Shown here one piece after another: positions 4,254 to 11,614 of a DNA stretch of 31,910 nt; within the stretch, counting starts at the first letter, position 1; the number at the start of each line of letters is the position of its first letter. Source of the stretch: a virus; IMG/VR virus record IMGVR_UViG_3300049855_000134, positions 1-31,910 of that record, one strand, 5' to 3'. Position numbers and translations under genes: made by a program. Below the pieces are notes generated by a model. The model searched no databases. It was not told where the DNA came from and saw only the letters and a program-made list of their open reading frames with translations.

Positions 4254-4538
4254 CTATTCCGCTACTGGTTCGTGGCCCTCGGATTCCCATGCGGCGATGG
4301 CGTCTCGGGCCTCCTCCTCCTCTGCCTCGACTGCCAGTCTGGCGGCGTCTAGGATATCCTCGAAACTAGTGCCTTCCGGGGTGTTGAAGTATTCATGCGA
4401 GAATGACCCGCTATTGTCGTAGAAGCTACGCCGTTCGGCGCGCTCCTCGTAGCGTCCGCATAAGCGGGTCAGCGATCCGCTGCGCGGCCCTCTGATGCTG
4501 GTCAGGATATCTAGCAGTCTCTCGGCGTGATCGCTCAT
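4254..4538 (-). CDS. Hypothetical acidic protein, first gene of the minus operon
   Basis: A 94-residue protein starting MSDHAERLLDILTSIRGPRS, with a very acidic C-terminus (EAEEEEARDAI to the end). The ATG at 4538 is preceded by AAGGAACCAACC, the local leader; an in-frame ATG at 4592 lacks one. Being promoter-proximal, acidic and small, it fits the general look of early phage modulators, but this is only an impression. Its start faces the divergent plus-strand genes across 4539-4693. Confidence 0.65.
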   Translation of the reverse strand: MSDHAERLLDILTSIRGPRSGSLTRLCGRYEERAERRSFYDNSGSFSHEYFNTPEGTSFEDILDAARLAVEAEEEEARDAIAAWESEGHEPVAE

Positions 4539-4693
4539 GGTTGGTTCCTTGCTGGGTATGCTCGTATCATGCCAGCGCCCTGCAATAATCAATATATATT
4601 TATCCCCAGTGTTTTCCGCGCGTTTCGTATCAACCTGGCTAATGATAATGCACTATCGATAGGGAGGATGCGCGGTAGCGTCATGGAAAACAA
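4539..4693. promoter_or_regulatory. Divergent control region
   Basis: This gap separates the minus-strand accessory operon from the plus-strand late genes. It holds a perfect 10-bp palindrome CTATCGATAG (4653-4662), a TGATAAT sequence (-10-like GATAAT at 4644-4649, reading rightward, without a good -35), an AT-rich block around 4591-4602, and GGGAGG at 4662-4667. Promoters in both directions are expected here, and the palindrome is a candidate operator. No exact start site can be given. Confidence 0.4.
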
Positions 4694-5125
4694 ATGCAAG
4701 AAGAAACTATTGTCTGGCAAACGTATGTTGCTTTGTTATTAATCTCATGCATGCAACGAATACGACTCAAAGTCGGAGCGGCTCTGGCCGGGGTGACTCC
4801 GGAGCAACTAGTTAAGTGGGAGCGAAGGCACGGATGGCCGGAGTTGGGGCGTGATTCGCAGGGCGATAGGTACCTAGAGCCGCACCAAGTGCGCGAGGTC
4901 GGGGAGGTAGCGCGGAGGTGCGCTGCGGGCGCGCGGATTTCGGCGGTGATCGCGGACCTACGAGCGGAGTCGCAGGCGGTGGCTGATCTGCGGGGCCTAG
5001 TCGCTCGGCTAGAGCGATCGCTGGCGGAGTGCGTCGGCGCGAGTGAGCGGATAGCGGAGGAGCGCGCGGCGGCGCTGAGAGCGGTATCGTCCTGGAGATA
5101 CTCATACGCTGCGAGGACGATATGA
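4694..5125 (+). CDS. MerR-like HTH protein with coiled-coil tail
   Basis: The frame is 143 residues from 4694, or 124 from the ATG at 4751 (MQRIRLKVGAALAGVTPEQL), which I think more natural although neither has a clear ribosome-binding site. The segment VGAALAGVTPEQLVKWERRHG resembles the winged HTH of MerR-type regulators, followed by RYLEPHQVREVGEVARRC. The second half (from about residue 85) is a Leu/Ala/Arg/Glu-rich coiled coil. It overlaps the terminase small subunit start (ATGA), so it may be a regulator or an additional DNA-binding partner of packaging. Confidence 0.65.
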   Translation: MQEETIVWQTYVALLLISCMQRIRLKVGAALAGVTPEQLVKWERRHGWPELGRDSQGDRYLEPHQVREVGEVARRCAAGARISAVIADLRAESQAVADLRGLVARLERSLAECVGASERIAEERAAALRAVSSWRYSYAARTI

Positions 5126-5673
5126 GCACCCGCAAACCGGGGGTTAAGAAGATCGTCACCCAGTCAGGTGTACGTATGACTAAGTTCGATCCCGTGCGCC
5201 ATCCGCCCCTGTTTCTACTAATGGCTTCGCAGGGAAAGACTAGGCAAGATATAGCGGAATATTGCGAGGTAAGTAGACAGACTCTATGGCATTGGGAGCA
5301 GGATTTCCCGGCGGCAAAGGCTGCGATAGAGCTAGGAATTGAGCAACGCACGGATGCGGTCGAGCGCTCACTCCACCAGCGCGCGTGCGGATACGAGTAT
5401 CCCAGCGAAAAGATCGTCGTCGTAGAGGGTGAGGTGCAGCGCGTACCTATAGTAGAGAAGGTTGCTCCGGATGTAACAGCTGCAACGTTTTGGCTGAAAA
5501 ATAGGAGGCCGGAGCTTTGGGCCGATCGCTCGGAGGTCGTGACCGGCGATCTCGCTGCGCGTCTCTCTGCAGCGCGTCTGCGACTGCGAGCTGAGAGCCT
5601 GAGCTCCCAGCAGAATCTACCGACCCCACAAGAGCCAGAAAAACTAAACGATGAGTCAGTCAACGCAAAGTGA
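5122..5673 (+). CDS. terS: Terminase small subunit
   Basis: A 183-residue protein. Residues about 33-60 (MASQGKTRQDIAEYCEVSRQ and following TLWHWE) form an HTH like those of small terminases, followed by a helical segment and the DVTAATFWLKNRRPELWADR motif that marks many small subunits near residues 115-135. It recognises the phage DNA and presents it to the large subunit. The start overlaps the upstream stop as ATGA, and the end overlaps terL by 23 bases, so the pair is translationally coupled. Confidence 0.85.
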   Translation: MSTRKPGVKKIVTQSGVRMTKFDPVRHPPLFLLMASQGKTRQDIAEYCEVSRQTLWHWEQDFPAAKAAIELGIEQRTDAVERSLHQRACGYEYPSEKIVVVEGEVQRVPIVEKVAPDVTAATFWLKNRRPELWADRSEVVTGDLAARLSAARLRLRAESLSSQQNLPTPQEPEKLNDESVNAK

Positions 5674-7156
5674 TCAGGAAGACGCGCTTTTAGCAGATAT
5701 CGCGTCATTTGCGCACGATCCTGCGGGGTTCGTTCGTTTCGCTTTCCCTTGGGGCGAGGGACAACTAGCCGAGGAGAAAGGTCCCAGGGAATGGCAGATG
5801 GCTGTGTTAACTGACGTAAAGCAACACCTCGAATCTGGGAAAGGGACGCAGGAAGCGATTAAACTAGCGGTTGCGTCGGGCCATGGAATCGGCAAGAGCG
5901 CTCTCGTATCCTGGTTGATCCTCTGGGCGATATCTACATGCCCTAATACGCGAGGCGTAGTGACTGCGAATACGGAGGGACAGCTAAGGACAAAAACGTG
6001 GCCCGAAGTCCGTAAGTGGCACAACTTAGCAATGAATAGCCACTGGTTTACTTGTGCTGCTACTAGCCTGCACGCAAAAGGGGACGCGGAGAAGACATGG
6101 AGAGTCGATGCAATTCCATGGAGCGAGCACAATACGGAAGCGTTTGCAGGATTGCATAATAAAGGGTCAAGAATCCTCTTGGTATTCGATGAAGCTAGTG
6201 CCATAGCCGACAACATATGGGAAGTTGCACAGGGTGCTTTAAGTGATGAAAATACTGAGATTATGTGGTTTTGTTTTGGGAATCCAACACGCAATAGTGG
6301 GAGATTTCACGACTGTTTTGGACTGTTCAAATCGCGCTGGATTAGCCGGCAAATAGATAGCAGAACCGTAGAGGGAACGAATAAAATAGAAGCGCGAAAA
6401 CTCATCGAAGATTACGGAGAAGATCACGACATCGTCAGGGTTCGTATTAAGGGAATGTTTCCACGCACGGCAAGCATGCAATTCATCTCTAGCGAGTCTG
6501 TATTGACCGCATCAACCAAGGAAGCGGCGTGCTGGCCGAATGATGCGTTGATCCTTGGGGTGGATGTCGCTCGTTATGGTGGTGATGAAACAATTATTCA
6601 ACCTCGCAAGGGACGCGATGCAAGGACATGGCCACGGATCTCCATTAAGGGAGAAAACACCATGGACGTTGCCGGTCGCGTGTCTTCGGAGTGCGCGCGA
6701 TACCGGATGCTTGGTATCCCTGTCTCTGTGGTGTATGTAGATGAAACGGGCGTGGGCGCTGGTGTGGTCGATCGGCTGCGGCAATTGGGTGTGAATGTAT
6801 TGGGTGTCAATAATGGGAGCAAGCCTGATCAAATCTCTATTGATGGAGAGCTTGTTGGCAATAAGGCTGCGGAAATGTGGGCTAACATGCGATCATGGCT
6901 TAAGGATGGTGGAGCTATTGATCCCGATGTTGATCTCATGCGTCAATTGGAATCCCGTGAGTACGGTTACAATGTCCACAATGCCATTGTGCTCGAACGC
7001 AAGGACGACATGAAGCGGCGCGGCCTCTCCTCGCCTGATCGTGCAGATGCTCTCGCTCTCACCTTTGCCTATCCCATTGTTCCTCTCCCTCGCCTGGCCG
7101 ATGGGCAAGCCTACGGCATTGGAACCTGTGACGGCGACTGGGACCCCTATCGATAG
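5651..7156 (+). CDS. terL: Terminase large subunit (packaging ATPase and nuclease)
   Basis: A 501-residue protein. The ATPase domain has Walker A GHGIGKSA (77-84) and Walker B ILLVFDEAS with D180 and E181. The RNase H-like nuclease domain begins at ILGVDVARYGGDE (D305), continues with VYVDETGVG (D364), and ends with SPDRADALALTFA (D463, D466), giving the expected acidic metal-binding set. Length is typical. It drives DNA into the prohead and cuts concatemers. The gene is followed directly by a perfect 9-bp hairpin and then a non-coding island, so the packaging genes form a separate transcription unit or segment. Confidence 0.95.
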   Translation: MSQSTQSDQEDALLADIASFAHDPAGFVRFAFPWGEGQLAEEKGPREWQMAVLTDVKQHLESGKGTQEAIKLAVASGHGIGKSALVSWLILWAISTCPNTRGVVTANTEGQLRTKTWPEVRKWHNLAMNSHWFTCAATSLHAKGDAEKTWRVDAIPWSEHNTEAFAGLHNKGSRILLVFDEASAIADNIWEVAQGALSDENTEIMWFCFGNPTRNSGRFHDCFGLFKSRWISRQIDSRTVEGTNKIEARKLIEDYGEDHDIVRVRIKGMFPRTASMQFISSESVLTASTKEAACWPNDALILGVDVARYGGDETIIQPRKGRDARTWPRISIKGENTMDVAGRVSSECARYRMLGIPVSVVYVDETGVGAGVVDRLRQLGVNVLGVNNGSKPDQISIDGELVGNKAAEMWANMRSWLKDGGAIDPDVDLMRQLESREYGYNVHNAIVLERKDDMKRRGLSSPDRADALALTFAYPIVPLPRLADGQAYGIGTCDGDWDPYR

Positions 7157-7176
7157 CATAGTCTCATAGACTATGC
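7156..7176. terminator. Perfect hairpin at the terL stop
   Basis: GCATAGTCT and AGACTATGC form a perfect 9-bp stem with the 3-base loop CAT, starting at the last base of the terL stop codon. There is no U-run, so it could be a factor-dependent or bidirectional stop, or an RNA-stability or DNA-recognition palindrome. Confidence 0.5.
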
Positions 7177-7401
7177 GTGAGCAGGACTACGGAGACACTC
7201 TCATCTTTAACACCATACGATACCGAGGGGGGTGTACCCCGGGGTTTGGTTTGTTAATGGTTATCCCCCTCCCCCCGCCAATTTATATAATTTCCACATC
7301 CTAATCTATCTACCACATCAATAATACCCTGGTCTATTTCCGGTGCGTCTAAAAATATATAATAATAATTTTATAGAATATTTTCACTTTTTTATAACTC
7401 T

Positions 7402-7488
7402 CGCCGCTCCTAGCAAGGCCCACTGCTAGGCTTGCGCCGATAAAGGCGCAATGCCGACGCAAAGGGGGCCGATGCTTAGGAGGCGGTG
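7402..7488. repeat. Structured element, copy B, with embedded ribosome-binding site
   Basis: It shares GCTAGGCTT and AATGCCGACGCAA with copy A at 2619-2698. Stems: CTCCTAgCA (7407-7415) with TGCtTAGGAG (7473-7482); GGCCC (7417-7421) with GGGCC (7466-7470); CTTGCGCC (7431-7438) with GGCGCAATG (7445-7453) around GATAAA. Stem sequences differ from copy A but remain paired, the pattern of conserved structure. The strong ribosome-binding site AGGAGG (7478-7483) lies in the outer stem, opposite CTCCT, so folding would hide it from ribosomes starting at 7492. Confidence 0.6.
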
Positions 7489-7491
7489 ACC

Positions 7492-7743
7492 ATGCATACG
7501 AATTCGAGTTCGGTTAAGGTAGCTGCGCTCTTGCGTCGTCACGGTCTGCGGCCCTGTAGGGCCTTGCCGTTCCTAGCTCGCGCCAGGGGTTTTTCATGCA
7601 CCACGGGAAGGTGGCGTGTTGCACTATACCGGCGAATATTCAATCCAAGTAGGTCCGCAACGGGCTCCGAGCACCCACTTCGCTTACGCTCAGGGGTTAA
7701 AGGGTATTTTGAGATAATCAAGAGGTTGTCAATTTTGTGCTAG
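7492..7743 (+). CDS. Possible small Arg-rich protein
   Basis: An 83-residue frame starting MHTNSSSVKVAALLRRHGLR. The only strong argument for it is AGGAGG eight bases before the ATG. The product is rich in Arg, Ser and Leu (GRWRVALYRRIFNPSRSATG), a composition also seen when non-coding DNA is translated, though short Arg-rich phage proteins of the Ash/Icd-like kind look similar to me. The DNA contains hairpins (GGCCC/GGGCC near 7550-7563). It may instead be part of an RNA element. Confidence 0.35.
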   Translation: MHTNSSSVKVAALLRRHGLRPCRALPFLARARGFSCTTGRWRVALYRRIFNPSRSATGSEHPLRLRSGVKGYFEIIKRLSILC

Positions 7744-7809
7744 TCTCTATCGCTGTATTTATTGAGTATTCTCTAGGTTGTTCTTACGGTGTCGCAAATT
7801 GTGCTAGTC
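7735..7809 (+). promoter_or_regulatory. Duplicated TTGTGCTAGTC motif
   Basis: TTGTGCTAGTC occurs at 7735-7745 and 7799-7809, 64 bases apart, each preceded by a related GGT-G-TC segment (GGTTGTCAATT and GGTGTCGCAAA). It lies upstream of the HTH gene at 7906. It could be an operator pair for that protein, or two weak promoters in which GTGCTAGTC contains an extended -10-like box. A perfect TTGACA also lies at 7872-7877, but no good -10 follows. Confidence 0.35.
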
Positions 7810-7905
7810 ATGTTTTCTGATGTTGGTGGTATTTGATAAACGTATTTAATAAACCACAATAACGTTACATGTTGACAGCACCGCGTTGCTACGCATGGTG
7901 CGGGT

Positions 7906-8322
7906 ATGAATAGTGAAAATAGCCACGATGAGCGCATGTTCGACAGCGTGGATGCCGCGGCTTTCTTAGGTTTAAAGAACCCGAAGACACTGGCGGTATG
8001 GCGTGTTCATGGATATGGCCCTACATTTACGAAAATGCGGCACCTTGTGAGGTATCGACACAGTGATCTGATTGCGTTTATTGAAAAAAGTACAGTTACG
8101 TCAAAATATAGCTCTATTTATGAATTAAGAAACGGCGGAGCGGGGTCAAAGGTGCCCATGAATAGATACGACAAGACCGCGGCGACCAAAACACGGAAGA
8201 AAATGACGAGGGCGATCTCATTGTTACAGCAAGAAAATAATATACTTTCGTGTTTAAATTACATTAAGGCGCAATCGTCTAGCCTAGTTTTCACTCAAAC
8301 ATTAACGCCAATAAAGCTATAA
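7906..8322 (+). CDS. HTH protein, excisionase/AlpA-like
   Basis: A 138-residue protein. Residues about 11-65 (FDSVDAAAFLGLKNPKTLAV, then VRYRHSDLIAFIE) match the short HTH_17-type domain of excisionases and AlpA-like regulators: helix, turn, helix, then a wing ending in a sequence that reads like R-Y-R-x-S-D-L-x-x-F. The C-terminal half is basic, Lys- and Thr-rich, and unrelated to that domain. The ribosome-binding site before the ATG is weak. Codon use is more AT-rich than in the virion genes. It sits alone between packaging and portal genes, which suggests a moron-like insertion; it may regulate through the duplicated motif upstream. Confidence 0.7.
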   Translation: MNSENSHDERMFDSVDAAAFLGLKNPKTLAVWRVHGYGPTFTKMRHLVRYRHSDLIAFIEKSTVTSKYSSIYELRNGGAGSKVPMNRYDKTAATKTRKKMTRAISLLQQENNILSCLNYIKAQSSSLVFTQTLTPIKL

Positions 8323-8469
8323 TGCCACTGCGCTGATGCCGCGATTCATTCTCTGCGCGCATAGATAGCACCATTACAATGCAAATCCTGCATCACTCGT
8401 CGCTGCCGTGTCTGATATACTACTGGTTTATGATTGCGCTGGGTTGCGGTTGGTGTGAAGGTGGGAGGT

Positions 8470-8916
8470 ATGGGTAATTTCATTAGTAGGGCGGCGGATT
8501 CCATCTCTGCGGAGTATCATCGTACAGATGACCAAATCCGTGAGGGGTGGGCTGATTGGGGCCAAGAAGCGGCGCAATACGCAGCTATCACAGGAATCGC
8601 GGCGCTTGGAGGTGCAGCAGTTGCAGGCGGCGTTGGAGTCGCAGCGGGTGTCGGATATGGCGCTAACGTTGCTATCCGTGGCACCGGCGCTGAGTCCGAG
8701 GCGAAGCAAACGTCCCGCGACATGCGTAAGTTGTCCCGAGCGCAAGCGCGTTTCCGTGAGCAGCAGGCCAAGGGCGTTGGCCGGGATGATGCAGCGCGGC
8801 GTCGGCAGCAGCGGCTTGCTTCGGCGTACGGGCGGTCGGATACCATTCTCACTGGTCCTCTGGGGCTTACCGGGTCGCCGGCGAGTGCGCCTGTAAATAG
8901 ACTTATCGGAGCCTGA
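8470..8916 (+). CDS. Small protein with Gly/Ala-rich hydrophobic segment
   Basis: A 148-residue protein. I choose the ATG at 8470, preceded by AAGGTGGGAGGT, over the in-frame ATG at 8434. Residues about 38-72 (AAITGIAALGGAAVAGGVGV and on) form a Gly/Ala-rich hydrophobic stretch that may cross a membrane, followed by a basic, coiled segment (RKLSRAQARFREQQAKG). It lies two bases before the portal gene, so it probably belongs to the head/ejection set, but no family is recognised. Confidence 0.7.
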   Translation: MGNFISRAADSISAEYHRTDDQIREGWADWGQEAAQYAAITGIAALGGAAVAGGVGVAAGVGYGANVAIRGTGAESEAKQTSRDMRKLSRAQARFREQQAKGVGRDDAARRRQQRLASAYGRSDTILTGPLGLTGSPASAPVNRLIGA

Positions 8917-8917
8917 T

Positions 8918-10606
8918 ATGGATGATTCCAAGCCAGGATCTTCACTGCACTCCAAGCGTCGGCGGTTAGAGGCGCAGGTCGCGGCCATGGATGCGGTACG
9001 TGATCTCTGGACCACGGCGTGGTGGCGCGACTGCCGCGACTACATTCTTCCGCAGCATGGGCAATTTAATCTGACGGACCGGACGCAGGTAACGCGGAAT
9101 ACGTCGAAGATCATCGACTCAACTGCTACCATTGCTGCCCGTACATTCGCCAACGGCATGCTGGTCGGCGTGGTGTCGCCGGCTCGTGCGTGGTTTAATC
9201 TTGGGTTGGAGGATGTGCATCGGCAGGAATATAAACCGATTGCGCTCTGGCTTGAGACGGTGCGCGACATCATGTTGAAGGTGTTCCGTGAGTCGAACTT
9301 CTATAATTCTGCGCAATCGGCGTTCTTGAATCTCGGTGTGTTCGGTACGTCTGCCATGGGCATGTACGAGGACTTCAAGGACATCATTCGGTATTATCCA
9401 TATCCCATCGGCGCGTTCTCGTTGGCGAATAACGTCCAGCGGCGCGTGGATCAATTTAGCCATCGCTGCCAGTACACCGTGGCGCAGTTGGTAGAAAAGT
9501 TTGGGTTGGAAGCTTGTAGTGATCAGGTGAAAACGCTCTGGCGAGCCGGGCAGACTCAGGCGCATTGCGAAGTGGTGCAACTTGTATGCCCGAATCCCGA
9601 TGCCGACGCCACAAAGCTTGAGTCACGCTACAAGCCGTTCCTCTCTTATTATTATGAGCCAGGCACACCGGAAGATAAACAACTGGGCGAATCCGGCTTC
9701 GATGAGTTCCCGTTAGTCTGCCCGCGATTCTTTACGGAAGGCGACGATCCTTACGGCCAATCGCCGGCAATGGATCTCTTGGGAGACATCAAGGCGTTGC
9801 AGGTTATGCATCGCCATAAAGCGCAGGCTGTCGAGAAGATGGTTAAGCCGCCGCTCATGGGGCCATCGAGTTTGCGTAGCCAGCAGATCAGTACCCAACC
9901 TGACAAGATCAACTACGTTGATGTTCGTGATGGGATGACCGGATTGCAGCCGATCTACCAGATGAACTTCCCGGTTGGCGAAGTGCGCCAAGACATCATG
10001 GAATTGCGCCGGTCGATCAATACCGGGCTGTTCTCTGATTTGTTCTTGATGTTGCAGCAGAATGACCGGCGTGAAATTACCGCCGAAGAAATCCGCGCTC
10101 GACAAGAAGAAAAAATTCTTGCGCTGTCGCCGCTGATGGAGCGTCTCGACGATGAGATGCTAGACCCGTTGATTGATCGCACGTTTAATATGTGCCTGCG
10201 TTTCGGCTTGTTCCCAGAGCCGCCAGAGGAATTGCGCGGCCAGCGGTTGCGGGTGATCTACACTTCTACCATGGCGCAGATCCAGAAATCCATGAGCCTC
10301 GGAAGTTCCGAGCGCCTTATCGGATTCACGACCAATATCGCGGCACAGATGCGTGATCCGACGATTATGGATACCGTGGACCTCGACGCGACCGTGCGTG
10401 ATTATGCGATGAACCTTGGTGTTTCACCAAAGATTCTGCGCGATCCAGAGGAAGTCGGAATAATTCGTGAGGGCCGTGCCCGCGCTCAAGCACAGCAGGC
10501 GAAGATCGAACAGGCGGAAATTGCCAGTAAAACGGCCAAAAATCTTTCCGAGACTGATACGTCTGGACAGAATGCGCTCACCGATATTTCCCGCGAGGAA
10601 GCGTGA
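8918..10606 (+). CDS. Portal (head-to-tail connector) protein
   Basis: A 562-residue protein of the T7-like head-tail connector family. Typical features are an N-terminal helical segment (SKRRRLEAQVAAMDAVRDLW), WWRDCRDYILPQHG, the FANGMLVGVVSPARAWFNLG block near residues 80-100, and the acidic-basic crown region near 380-400 (DRREITAEEIRARQEEKI). It forms the dodecameric ring through which DNA is packaged and ejected. It is followed by an ATGA-type overlap with the Bbp19-like gene. Confidence 0.92.
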   Translation: MDDSKPGSSLHSKRRRLEAQVAAMDAVRDLWTTAWWRDCRDYILPQHGQFNLTDRTQVTRNTSKIIDSTATIAARTFANGMLVGVVSPARAWFNLGLEDVHRQEYKPIALWLETVRDIMLKVFRESNFYNSAQSAFLNLGVFGTSAMGMYEDFKDIIRYYPYPIGAFSLANNVQRRVDQFSHRCQYTVAQLVEKFGLEACSDQVKTLWRAGQTQAHCEVVQLVCPNPDADATKLESRYKPFLSYYYEPGTPEDKQLGESGFDEFPLVCPRFFTEGDDPYGQSPAMDLLGDIKALQVMHRHKAQAVEKMVKPPLMGPSSLRSQQISTQPDKINYVDVRDGMTGLQPIYQMNFPVGEVRQDIMELRRSINTGLFSDLFLMLQQNDRREITAEEIRARQEEKILALSPLMERLDDEMLDPLIDRTFNMCLRFGLFPEPPEELRGQRLRVIYTSTMAQIQKSMSLGSSERLIGFTTNIAAQMRDPTIMDTVDLDATVRDYAMNLGVSPKILRDPEEVGIIREGRARAQAQQAKIEQAEIASKTAKNLSETDTSGQNALTDISREEA

Positions 10607-10929
10607 AACAGCCGCCGGTAGATGTTTCCCCGGAAGAAGCTGAGGAAATCAGCGCGAAGGCTAGAGAGCGCGCATGGCGTCGTGAAATGGACGACCTGCG
10701 TACGGTGATGAGCACGGCGCAGGGCCGGCGCGTGATGCATAAAATCCTCTATGATCTTGCGGGAATTATGAAACTTGGCTGGGGCGCGGAGAAGGTGAAC
10801 TATACTGATTTCCATGCCGGTGCCCGCAATCTTGGGCTGACGCTTTTTGAACACCTGAAAATATCTTGTCCGAGACAAATGCAGGAAATGGATGCAGAGC
10901 ATGAATTACCCCCTACACCAGAGCCATGA
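10603..10929 (+). CDS. Bbp19-like protein
   Basis: A 108-residue protein with RTVMSTAQGRRVMHKILYDL, F-H-A-G-A-R-N-L-G-L and the final CPRQMQEMDAEHE. From memory these match the Bbp19-like domain of Bordetella phage BPP-1 relatives (a stretch with GRR, GxRxxGL and a C-terminal M-x-E). The role is unknown, probably head assembly. It sits between the portal and scaffold genes with overlaps at both ends. Confidence 0.75.
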   Translation: MKQPPVDVSPEEAEEISAKARERAWRREMDDLRTVMSTAQGRRVMHKILYDLAGIMKLGWGAEKVNYTDFHAGARNLGLTLFEHLKISCPRQMQEMDAEHELPPTPEP

Positions 10930-11534
10930 CCGACGCCGCCGCTACTCCAGTCGTTGTTGCCGATGCCGCTGCTAGTGCAGTGCCGGACGCATCGGCAGTG
11001 GTCGCCGCTGCGGCGGCCGTACCGAGTGCGCCAGCGAAGCCGGACGCCACGCCTGCAGCCGATGCTAAGGCGGAAATCAGCCCGATTAGCCTGAAGCTTC
11101 CCGAGCAGGCGCTGATTGATGCCGAGGATTTGGCCGATATTACCAAGTTTGCGACCGAGCATAAGATGTCGCAGGCTCAGGCTGAAAAGATGCTTGAGCG
11201 CGAAAATGCTACGGTTCGGCAGTTTGTGGAAGATCAGCAGGCCCTGGTTTCCCGGCAATCGGAAACATGGCGTGCTGCGGCGACCGCTGATAGGGAGTTT
11301 GGTGGCGCGCGTCTTTCAGAGTCGGCTGAACTTGGCAAGCGCTTCGTCCAGAAAATGGCGGGGCCGGATGCGACTGAGGTTGCCACCATCTTGGAAAAAA
11401 CCGGGCTTGGCAATCATCCGGCGATCTTCCGTTTCCTGGCACGGGCCGGGCGCACCATTGCCGAAGACAATCCCGCAGGCGGTCGCATGGCGGCTGCCGG
11501 GGCTAAATCCTTTGCGGATTCTCTCTACGGTTAA
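10926..11534 (+). CDS. Probable capsid scaffold protein
   Basis: A 202-residue protein. The first 50 residues are almost all Ala, Val, Pro and Asp (disordered), followed by a long helical, charged segment (residues 60-125, KMSQAQAEKMLERENATVRQ), and a helical C-terminus (HPAIFRFLARAGRTIAEDN). Position directly before the capsid gene, composition and length fit scaffold/assembly proteins of T7-like and BPP-1-like phages. It probably guides prohead formation and leaves before or during packaging. Confidence 0.75.
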   Translation: MTDAAATPVVVADAAASAVPDASAVVAAAAAVPSAPAKPDATPAADAKAEISPISLKLPEQALIDAEDLADITKFATEHKMSQAQAEKMLERENATVRQFVEDQQALVSRQSETWRAAATADREFGGARLSESAELGKRFVQKMAGPDATEVATILEKTGLGNHPAIFRFLARAGRTIAEDNPAGGRMAAAGAKSFADSLYG

Positions 11535-11614
11535 ACCGCACCCTTCGCTCTTTCCATCTCCATTCATTCTTCATTCTCCAATTTGCTGCATAATAGCAGC
11601 CTGGGAGTTTCATC

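Larger units (their letters stand above)
7177..7905. other. Largely non-coding island between terL and the next sure gene
   Basis: About 730 bases separate terL from the HTH gene in an otherwise tightly packed late region. In order it holds a G/C-rich fold (GAGGGGG 7225-7231 with CCCCCTC 7265-7271, inside it the palindrome ACCCCGGGGT 7236-7245), an AT-rich stretch (7273-7400), structured element B (7402-7488), a possible 83-residue ORF, and two copies of TTGTGCTAGTC. I see no tRNA or known riboswitch. The composition contrast suggests inserted DNA. Confidence 0.6.

Noticed and set aside
4812-5708. A 298-residue open frame on the minus strand opposite terS and the HTH gene
   Set aside because: It lies entirely antisense to well-supported genes, is Arg/Ser/Pro-rich without motifs, and has no ribosome-binding site; a shadow of the plus-strand coding sequence.
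7225-7271. G-quadruplex in the G-rich stretch after terL
   Set aside because: Only two clear G-runs of four or more exist on the plus strand; a hairpin with the C-runs explains the sequence better.
7157-7905. Group I or II intron, tRNA or CRISPR array in the long gap after terL
   Set aside because: No intron core motifs, no T-loop consensus or cloverleaf, and no regular repeat-spacer pattern were found; terL is uninterrupted.
8528-8896. Alternative plus-strand frame of 122 residues within the 8470-8916 gene
   Set aside because: The frame from 8470 has a good start site and protein-like composition with a clear hydrophobic segment; the other frame is Arg/Ser-rich and lacks a ribosome-binding site.
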